A stretch of DNA of 14,345 bases from CAVPLM01 sp964497095 (GTDB taxonomy: Bacteria; Actinomycetota; Thermoleophilia; RBG-16-64-13). The notes under the pieces are model-generated. The model saw only the letters and a list, made by a program, of their open reading frames with translations. It was not told the origin of the DNA and made no database searches. The stretch is from assembly GCA_964497095.1 (NCBI GenBank), contig CAZCCL010000066.1, positions 1-14,345 on the forward strand, written 5' to 3'. Numbering within the stretch: position 1 is the stretch's first letter; every line of letters begins with the position of its first letter. This document shows positions 7,433-12,418 of the stretch, piece by piece. The translations under genes were made by a program, and so were the position numbers.

Positions 7433-7839
7433 GATTCCTCCCTCCCTTCGGGCACGAACTTTAGTGACGCGGAGTTCATGCAGTAGCGCAGGCCCGTAGG
7501 CGGGGGACCGTCGTCGAACACGTGCCCCAAGTGGCTCTCGCAGCGCGCGCAAATCACCTCGGTCCGCTTCATGAAGAGAGAACGATCGGCGCGTTCCTCA
7601 ACGGCGTCGGGAGCGATGGGCTGCCAGAAGCTGGGCCACCCGGACCCGGAATGAAACTTAGTATTGGAGCTGAAAAGTGGCAGGTCGCACGCGAAGCAGA
7701 GATAGATACCCGGTTCCCAGTGGTCGTCGTACTCGTTGGCGAACGGGGGCTCGGTGCCCTTCTTTCGTAACACCTTGAAGCGTTCGGGGGGCAGGATCCG
7801 GCGCCATTCTTCTTCTGAACGTATCAGCTTGTCGACCAT
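7429..7839 (-). CDS. msrB: Peptide-methionine (R)-S-oxide reductase MsrB
   Basis: The product is 136 residues, a full-length single-domain MsrB that reduces methionine-R-sulfoxide in proteins. Structural zinc ligands are C48-x-x-C51 and C97-x-x-C100. The signature HSGSGWPSFW (63-72) is present, and the catalytic Cys is C120 in RYCMNSASLKF. The resolving Cys found in many MsrBs (as in GCGWPSF) is Ser66 here, so regeneration probably uses another thiol or thioredoxin directly. The ATG is preceded by GAGGAGGT at ideal spacing. It lies 46 nt after the CDF transporter stop, and its own stop overlaps the inferred lipoprotein start (ATGA), which suggests a three-gene operon. Confidence 0.96.
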   Translation of the reverse strand: MVDKLIRSEEEWRRILPPERFKVLRKKGTEPPFANEYDDHWEPGIYLCFACDLPLFSSNTKFHSGSGWPSFWQPIAPDAVEERADRSLFMKRTEVICARCESHLGHVFDDGPPPTGLRYCMNSASLKFVPEGREES

Positions 7840-7885
7840 TCCGACCTCCTCGAGCCCTCATACGAGAAGCTCCCTAGAGTCTGTA

Positions 7886-8950
7886 TCAGTGCGAGTGGCC
7901 CAGATGCCGTTGTTCTTCAGCCAGGTTATCAGGTGGTAGGTCGCAGGTGCTGCCGGCGCACTCGCCGCCGGCGGCCTCCAACTCGAGGGTGACGTGCCCG
8001 ACGGCGAAGTCGCGGGCAAGCATGTCCTTGACGGTTGCTACCAGCGCCCCGGTTTCCGACAGCGCGGCGTCGTCGGCTTCCACGTGCGCGGAGAGCGCCA
8101 AGTCGGTGGACGAGATGGACCAGACATGGAGGTCGTGTATCCCGCGGACACCCGGCACGGCCAGCATTGCGCGCTCCACCTCGGCGAGCTCCACTCCTTC
8201 AGGGGTCCCTTCCATGAGTACGTTCACGGTGCTTCTCACAATGCGGACGGCCTCCCGGCCGATCCAGAGCGAGACAAGGATAGACACGATCGCGTCGGCG
8301 TAGTACCAATCGGCGAAGTAGACGATGAGGCCGCTCAGCATCACGCCGAAACTCGTGGCGGCATCCCCGACCAGATGCAGGAACGCGCTGCGCAGGTTGA
8401 GATCGTGATGGTGGGAGCGGAGCAGGAAGGCGGCCACTCCGTTGATCAGCAGGCCGCCGGCCGCGAAGGCGACCACCCACAGACCCTCGACCGGCTCGGG
8501 GTCGATGAGGCGACGGACCGCCTCGACGACGATGTACACCGAGATGGCGATGAGCACGGCCGAGTTGAACATGGCCACCAGGATCTCGGCCCGTTTGTAG
8601 GCGAATGTGCGGCGGGGGGTGGCGGGCCGCCGGCCGAGGCGGACCGCCCAGAGACTCAAGCCCAGGGCGACCACGTCGCTCAGGTTGTGAGCGGCGTCGG
8701 AGAGCAGCCCCAGGCTGTTTGCGACGATCCCCCCGGCGATTTGCAGCAGCGTTATGACCAGGTTGAGACCGAGGGCGAGGATCAGGCGTTTGTCGGGAGC
8801 TGCGCCCAGAGGTAGCCCGTGCCCGGCGGAACCCAGCGCGGCCCCATGCGCGTGTCCGCGCTGGTCTCGACCGATGGCGTCGGCGGCGCTAACGCGGGCG
8901 CCGTCGAGGCCGGTGTCGGGGCCGGTCCGGTTGTCTACGGGGTCTTTCAT
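7886..8950 (-). CDS. Cation diffusion facilitator family zinc (Zn/Co/Cd) exporter, CzcD-like
   Basis: With the ATG at 8950 the protein has 354 residues. It has a His-containing cytoplasmic N-terminus, six predicted membrane helices and a C-terminal cytoplasmic ferredoxin-like domain (from about residue 240). Metal-site motifs are HNLSD (H88, D92) in helix 2 and HLVGD (H192, D196) in helix 5, the HD-HD arrangement of zinc-preferring CDF/ZnT transporters, which exchange cytoplasmic Zn2+ for H+. A histidine stretch (RSHHHD) lies between helices 4 and 5. The C-terminal tail is Cys/His-bearing and ends in HSH. A GTG at 8977 is the alternative start, but it lies upstream of the putative -10 box at 8960-8965. 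It is the first gene of a run with msrB and the lipoprotein. Confidence 0.94.
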   Translation of the reverse strand: MKDPVDNRTGPDTGLDGARVSAADAIGRDQRGHAHGAALGSAGHGLPLGAAPDKRLILALGLNLVITLLQIAGGIVANSLGLLSDAAHNLSDVVALGLSLWAVRLGRRPATPRRTFAYKRAEILVAMFNSAVLIAISVYIVVEAVRRLIDPEPVEGLWVVAFAAGGLLINGVAAFLLRSHHHDLNLRSAFLHLVGDAATSFGVMLSGLIVYFADWYYADAIVSILVSLWIGREAVRIVRSTVNVLMEGTPEGVELAEVERAMLAVPGVRGIHDLHVWSISSTDLALSAHVEADDAALSETGALVATVKDMLARDFAVGHVTLELEAAGGECAGSTCDLPPDNLAEEQRHLGHSH

Positions 8951-8957
8951 GTGAGCG

Positions 8958-8968
8958 GGATTGTAGCC
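8958..8968 (-). promoter_or_regulatory. Candidate -10 promoter motif for the CDF-msrB-lipoprotein run
   Basis: On the minus strand this reads GGCTACAATCC, with TACAAT at 8960-8965, the core shared with the tRNA-Ser and qorB upstream regions. Transcription would start near 8953-8950, at or just before the CDF ATG, so the mRNA would be leaderless or nearly so. This agrees with the lack of a Shine-Dalgarno sequence before that ATG. No -35 consensus is visible. Confidence 0.45.
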
Positions 8969-9021
8969 CCGCGCCACTCCCCGCGACCAGCGCCTCTTGA
9001 ACTCGCCCTGATCGGCCCGAG

Positions 9022-9091
9022 CCAGGCCTGGTCAGTGTGTCCGGCGCAGGCGATCGTCGGTGACGGGGGCCACGAGTAGTGGGTGATCACC
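9022..9091. promoter_or_regulatory. Two short palindromes upstream of the CDF gene
   Basis: CCAGGCCTGG (9022-9031) and GGTGATCACC (9082-9091) are perfect 10-bp palindromes in the 243-nt gap between the MBL-fold gene end and the CDF gene start. They could bind a dimeric, possibly metal-sensing, regulator of the exporter, but nothing identifies the regulator. Confidence 0.25.
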
Positions 9092-9193
9092 AATATCGCC
9101 GAGACGGTGAATGTCTCTAAGGAGTTGCCTGCCATAAGCGGCGGTCTCGGTCGATCACGAGCCCCCGCTGTCCCAGGCGACCCCCGGGCATTC

Positions 9194-10216
9194 TCAGGCG
9201 ACCACTATCTCCTCGCCCACCCTCACGGTCCGGCAACGCTCGCCCAAAGCATCGGCGAAGAGGTCCAGACTCCAGTCGCAGATGTCATGGGCGGACAGGG
9301 CCACCAGCCCGAGATCGAGGCCGGCCAAGTGGGCGGCCGCGGCCCTTGCTTCGTCACGGGTGATCCGCTGCCAGGGGAGCTTACCGTTACCCAGGATGTT
9401 CTGCCCTCCCTTGCCCACTCGCGAGCCGGTCACCGGGAAGTGCAGGCCGCCGACCGCCCCATAGAGGGGGACCCCGGTGACTGCTTGGGCCCGCTCGATC
9501 AATCGAGGAAGCTGGGGGTGGCCGCAGCCCACGATCATCACCAGGCCCTTGCCTTCGACGTTCACCAGCAGCGATTGTTCGGCGATAGGCCCCATGAGCC
9601 AGATGGCGCGGGTGAGAGGCCCGGTGCTGGCCAGGCCCTCGGCAAGCTTGCGCGGCTCGGTGACTACCTCCGCCGTGGCGGTCGGATGGGTCATAGGCGT
9701 AGGCACGTAGGCGGGGATCCCGGCCAGATCGATCTTGTCAGCGGGATCATCCGGCCCGGCGGAAAGCGAGAAGGTACGCCGCTGACTCTGCTCGATGCCG
9801 CCCACGTGGTCGAGATGATTGTGCGATATGAAGACCGCGTCCAGGTCGGTCGCCGAAACGCCGAGTAGCTCCATGTTGCGCAGGAGGGGAGAAGGGTGCT
9901 CCCGGCGTACGTTGCGACCCACGTCGAAGAGGATCCGCGCGCTGTCGGTGGTGACCAGATAGGAGACCCCCGCTTCTGTGGCCGCGCGTTCGTCCTTTGA
10001 GTAGTACTCCACCAAGGGAAGGATCGAAAGGTGGGCGACACTCCCCAGTCCCTCCAGCTTCTGCGGTCGCGTGCGCTCCCACTCGCGATCAGCCTGGCGG
10101 CGGTCGCGCAAGAACGCGGCGGTCGTGAACGGCCGGACCACCCCGGATACGGCGTAGTAGACCGAGTAGCCCTTGTCTTTGGTCGATCCTAGAGCAGGGG
10201 ATGTTTGGGTGGACAT
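9194..10216 (-). CDS. Metallo-beta-lactamase-fold hydrolase (COG1237-like, dihydropterin-type)
   Basis: With the ATG at 10216 the protein has 340 residues. The metal-binding motif HNHLDH (132-137, in FISHNHLDHVGG) is canonical, and further likely ligands are H233 (VGCGHP) and H259 (GGLHF). The VGCGHP and GGLH blocks match the branch often annotated as 7,8-dihydropterin-6-methyl-4-(beta-D-ribofuranosyl)aminobenzene-phosphate synthase, so the real substrate is unknown. An N-terminal extension of about 60 residues precedes the fold. The usual C-terminal SPCHCTG block is replaced by LSAHDICDWS (308-317). The ATG was chosen because GAGGAG lies 4 nt upstream; a GTG at 10252 is the alternative. It follows tadA by 65 nt on the same strand. 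Confidence 0.88.
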   Translation of the reverse strand: MSTQTSPALGSTKDKGYSVYYAVSGVVRPFTTAAFLRDRRQADREWERTRPQKLEGLGSVAHLSILPLVEYYSKDERAATEAGVSYLVTTDSARILFDVGRNVRREHPSPLLRNMELLGVSATDLDAVFISHNHLDHVGGIEQSQRRTFSLSAGPDDPADKIDLAGIPAYVPTPMTHPTATAEVVTEPRKLAEGLASTGPLTRAIWLMGPIAEQSLLVNVEGKGLVMIVGCGHPQLPRLIERAQAVTGVPLYGAVGGLHFPVTGSRVGKGGQNILGNGKLPWQRITRDEARAAAAHLAGLDLGLVALSAHDICDWSLDLFADALGERCRTVRVGEEIVVA

Positions 10217-10281
10217 GCCGCTCCTCTCGGTTGACGCTGTGGTCTCGCTCACGTGGCCCTATCTTCGTCGATCTCGTGTCG

Positions 10282-10746
10282 CTATCGGCGGCCTTCGAAG
10301 AACTCCCGCAGGAGGGCGGAGGCCTCGGCGGCCATCACTCCGGCCCTGACTTGGGGATGGTGGTTCAGGGCGGGGTGGTCCACCACGTTCAGGATCGTTC
10401 CGGCGGCTCCCGCCTTGGGGTCGTCGGCCCCGTAGACCAACCTCTTGATACGCGTCAAGACGATGGCGCCCGCACACATGGCGCAGGGCTCGAGGGTCAC
10501 GTACAGGGTGGCCTCCTCCAGCCTCCAGCCCCCGGATATCGCGGCTGCATCTCGTATCACCAGCATCTCCGCGTGGGCGGTGGGGTCGTGACGGCGCTCG
10601 CGCTCGTTGCCGCGAGCGGCCAGCACCTCACCGTCGACCACCAGGGCTGCGCCCACGGGCACTTCACCTTGGGCGCCCGCGCGCCGCGCCTCTTCCATGG
10701 CCAAGGCCATGTAGAGGTAATCGTCGGGTAGGATGGTTGCGGTCAA
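10282..10746 (-). CDS. tadA: tRNA-specific adenosine deaminase TadA
   Basis: The product is 154 residues. TadA deaminates the wobble adenosine of tRNA-Arg(ACG) to inosine. The zinc/catalytic motifs are H58-A-E60 (HAEMLVIR) and P87-C88-A-M-C91 (PCAMCAGAI). The segment GEVPVGAALV (27-36) and the C-terminal GTILNVVDHPALNH block are typical of TadA as opposed to free-nucleoside deaminases. The start is TTG at 10746, which overlaps the stop of the upstream membrane protein as TTGA. The resulting N-terminal length fits the family, whereas the next Met (residue 13) would remove the start of the first helix. Confidence 0.95.
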   Translation of the reverse strand: MTATILPDDYLYMALAMEEARRAGAQGEVPVGAALVVDGEVLAARGNERERRHDPTAHAEMLVIRDAAAISGGWRLEEATLYVTLEPCAMCAGAIVLTRIKRLVYGADDPKAGAAGTILNVVDHPALNHHPQVRAGVMAAEASALLREFFEGRR

Positions 10747-11036
10747 ACCGGGGACGGCTCCGAGTCCATCTCAAACGGGCCAATCACGCTTTCGGGCTCA
10801 CGACAGGACCTGCGCAAGGGGCATTCTCGCCGTCCGATCGTGAAATACGCCAGCGGTCCGAACCAGTTTATGAAGACGATCCCCGCCCATATGCGCCGGT
10901 CGCCTCGTATCTCTTCCGGTGACCGGTGGGCCAGGTCCCAGAGGGCACCGACGAGTAGGCCCATCTGGATTGCCCCCAGGATGATCACCGCTATCCTCTG
11001 GCCGATGGAGAGATCCGCCCAACTCTTCTTGGTCAT
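10743..11036 (-). CDS. Small two-helix membrane protein, PLDc_N-like
   Basis: The product is 97 residues with two hydrophobic helices, about residues 12-32 (AVIILGAIQMGLLVGALW) and 49-67 (WAGIVFINWFGPLAYFTIGRR). The segment FINWFGPLAYFTIGRR resembles the PLDc_N domain (phospholipase D/cardiolipin synthase N-terminal membrane region), here without any catalytic HKD domain. ATG at 11036 is preceded by AGGAGG. Its stop overlaps the tadA TTG start by 4 nt. Stand-alone PLDc_N proteins are common in high-GC Gram-positives and have no established role. The C-terminal 30 residues are charged and contain two cysteines. Confidence 0.82.
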   Translation of the reverse strand: MTKKSWADLSIGQRIAVIILGAIQMGLLVGALWDLAHRSPEEIRGDRRIWAGIVFINWFGPLAYFTIGRRECPLRRSCREPESVIGPFEMDSEPSPV

Positions 11037-11074
11037 GGAGCCTCCTGTCTTGGGGTTTGTCGCGGGTCCACTCC

Positions 11075-11080
11075 ATCATA
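11075..11080 (-). promoter_or_regulatory. Candidate -10 box for the PLDc_N-tadA-MBL run
   Basis: TATGAT on the minus strand matches the -10 consensus in five of six positions and lies about 39 nt upstream of the ATG at 11036. The -35 region (GACATG, about 16 bp further) is a poor match, so this is tentative. Confidence 0.35.
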
Positions 11081-11171
11081 CCGCCACCTACCTAGGCATG
11101 TCCCGGCCCGACGGGCGTACTGGGCTTGCCCCGCTCCTCCGGACGTGATACTGGAAGAACGACACCCCGGT

Positions 11172-11226
11172 AGGAGACCGATGACCCGGGAGGAGACCGA
11201 TGACCCGGGAGGAGACCGACAGCCCG
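11172..11226 (+). repeat. Tandem 19-bp repeat carrying a ribosome-binding site and ATG
   Basis: The unit AGGAGACCGATGACCCGGG occurs exactly at 11172-11190 and 11191-11209, then as a decayed third copy from 11210. Each intact unit contains AGGAG, a 4-nt spacer and ATG. The ATG of copy 1 (11181) is in frame with the downstream gene. The ATG of copy 2 (11200) is shifted by one frame and opens a 21-codon ORF ending at 11265, past the likely start at 11247. The third copy has lost its ATG. Confidence 0.9.
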
Positions 11227-11246
11227 TTCGTGAGAGAGGTGAGCCG

Positions 11247-11711
11247 ATGCAGTTTCCTCGCTTGAAGGCAAGAGATCTGGAGGGCCGGACGGTCGAACTC
11301 CCCGAAGGCTTTGACGGCGTGGTCAATCTTGTGGTCCTGGCCTTCAGGCGGGATCATCAGTACCCCATCGAGACCTGGCTTCCCCATTTCGCCCGCTTGG
11401 AGGAGGACTTCCCCGGCTTGGAGGTGTGGGAAGTCCCTGCTCTTTCCCGGAGCTACCGGATCTGGCGGGGTGCGATCGACGGCGGCATGCGCGCGGGCAT
11501 CCCCGAGCCCAGGGTCCGCCGGCATACCCTGACCACGTACACGGATCTTCGCGGACTGCAGCGCGCTCTGGACCTCCCCGATCTCGATGAGATCCACCTC
11601 TTCCTGCTGGATCGATCCGGAAGCATCCGCTGGCGCGGCCGCGACGGCTACAGCGAGGCGACTTTGGCGGAGTTGACCGCGGCGCTCGAGACGGTCAGAG
11701 CAGCTTCCTGA
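11247..11711 (+). CDS. Cysteine-free thioredoxin-fold protein (redoxin/ATP10-like)
   Basis: The product is 154 residues with the start chosen here. The order of elements resembles an AhpC/TSA-type redoxin: an N-terminal FPRLKARDLEGRTVELP, a core strand VVNLVVLAFRRDHQYP, a helix ETWLPHFARLEEDFPG, and strands IHLFLLDRSGSIRWRGRDGY near the end. There is not one cysteine, so it cannot be a thiol peroxidase or disulfide reductase. The pattern recalls ATP10-like proteins linked in mitochondria to ATP synthase assembly, but that link is speculative here. ATG 11247 (with GAGAGGTGAG upstream) matches the family start. ATG 11181, inside the tandem repeat, would add 22 residues in frame. Confidence 0.75.
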   Translation: MQFPRLKARDLEGRTVELPEGFDGVVNLVVLAFRRDHQYPIETWLPHFARLEEDFPGLEVWEVPALSRSYRIWRGAIDGGMRAGIPEPRVRRHTLTTYTDLRGLQRALDLPDLDEIHLFLLDRSGSIRWRGRDGYSEATLAELTAALETVRAAS

Positions 11712-11840
11712 GTGGCCGATGAGTGGCTGGGCTCTTGCTGTCGCCCGCCGGTGCCGCCCGCGGCTCTGCGGCTCGCGCCGGCCCCGGGTCCAGACCGATG
11801 TGAGGGGGACGTATGCCGAGCGGCCGACAGGGCCAGCGGC

Positions 11841-12059
11841 TCAAGCGCGGATTTGGCGGACTTCGCTGACGGTCCCGTCCTGATAGACGATGCGGATGCG
11901 CCGCACCGAGTCCTCTCGGATATCCAGAGATATGGCAGCCACCTCGTTCTGCGGCGTCCCGAACTCGATCTCCTCACGCGTGAACGAGAGCTTGCGGAAC
12001 GCGACGTAGGCGATGGGCGCCAAGAGGATCACCGCCGCTATCAGGGCTGGTACGAGCAT
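11841..12059 (-). CDS. Small single-pass membrane protein of unknown function
   Basis: The product is 72 residues. One N-terminal hydrophobic helix (LVPALIAAVILLAPIAYVAF, 2-21) is followed by a soluble part of about 50 residues with alternating strands (EVAAISLDI, SVRRIRIVYQDGTVSEVRQI). The soluble part may form a small beta domain. The ATG at 12059 is preceded by GGAGGGG at a short spacing, and a longer reading upstream has no support. I do not recognise the family. It faces the redoxin-like gene tail to tail and the hydrolase gene head to head. Confidence 0.65.
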   Translation of the reverse strand: MLVPALIAAVILLAPIAYVAFRKLSFTREEIEFGTPQNEVAAISLDIREDSVRRIRIVYQDGTVSEVRQIRA

Positions 12060-12251
12060 CTTCCCCTCCGTTCGGCAGGGATGGTCGGTCTTAGAGAGCA
12101 TAGGCGATGGGTCGGACAGGAAGAACCGTCGCCGCGAAGGGGGACCGGGAGGGCGCACCTGGGGATGGGTGGGCTATCAGGGGTGGCGGGCGTTCGGGAA
12201 TGGCGGTCCGCGGCGCGGGTGCGCACAGTGGGACTAGGTCACTGCGAGGGC

Positions 12252-12298
12252 TTGACAGACCCCAGTAGTGAGTGGTCACCTAGTCTGGTACCGACCAC
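12252..12298 (+). promoter_or_regulatory. TTGACA box followed by an inverted repeat
   Basis: A perfect TTGACA lies at 12252-12257. No good -10 box follows at 16-18 bp. From 12272 to 12298 there is an inverted repeat, GTGGTC (12272-12277) with GACCAC (12293-12298). It extends inward by ACC (12278-12280) and GGT (12287-12289) with a 3-nt bulge, which might be an operator or a stem-loop. Confidence 0.3.
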
Positions 12299-12323
12299 AG
12301 GGCGGCCGCCCCATTAGGCCCGC

Positions 12324-12382
12324 CCCGGCTTCGGCCGGGCCGCGGCGCCCGGAGCGGCGCGCGGCGCTTGGGCGCCGCGCGC
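12324..12382 (+). promoter_or_regulatory. Two strong hairpins in the leader of the hydrolase gene
   Basis: CCCGGC-TTCG-GCCGGG (12324-12339) is a 6-bp stem closed by the very stable UUCG tetraloop. GCGCGCGGCGC-TTGG-GCGCCGCGCGC (12357-12382) is a perfect 11-bp GC-only stem. Both lie between the candidate promoter area and the ribosome-binding site at 12405-12411. They could stabilise or attenuate the transcript. Neither is followed by a T tract. Confidence 0.55.
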
Positions 12383-12418
12383 GCCGAGGGCCCCGCCCAC
12401 CGTACGAGGAGGCGACGT

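Larger units (their letters stand above)
12060..12418. other. Divergent intergenic region with regulatory-looking signals
   Basis: This stretch of about 360 nt separates two divergently transcribed genes and contains no supported gene. It holds a TTGACA box, an interrupted inverted repeat and two GC-rich hairpins toward the hydrolase gene. No clear -10 element was found for either direction. Confidence 0.5.

Noticed and set aside
6685..7434. A plus-strand frame opposite the lipoprotein gene
   Set aside because: It is Gly/Arg-rich and without domains, running through the gap Ns; the minus frame has a signal peptide, lipobox and linker.
11712..12317. A 201-residue plus-strand frame after the redoxin-like gene
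   Set aside because: It has no domain, no good ribosome-binding site and Cys/Arg/Pro-rich composition; it overlaps the better supported minus-strand small membrane protein.
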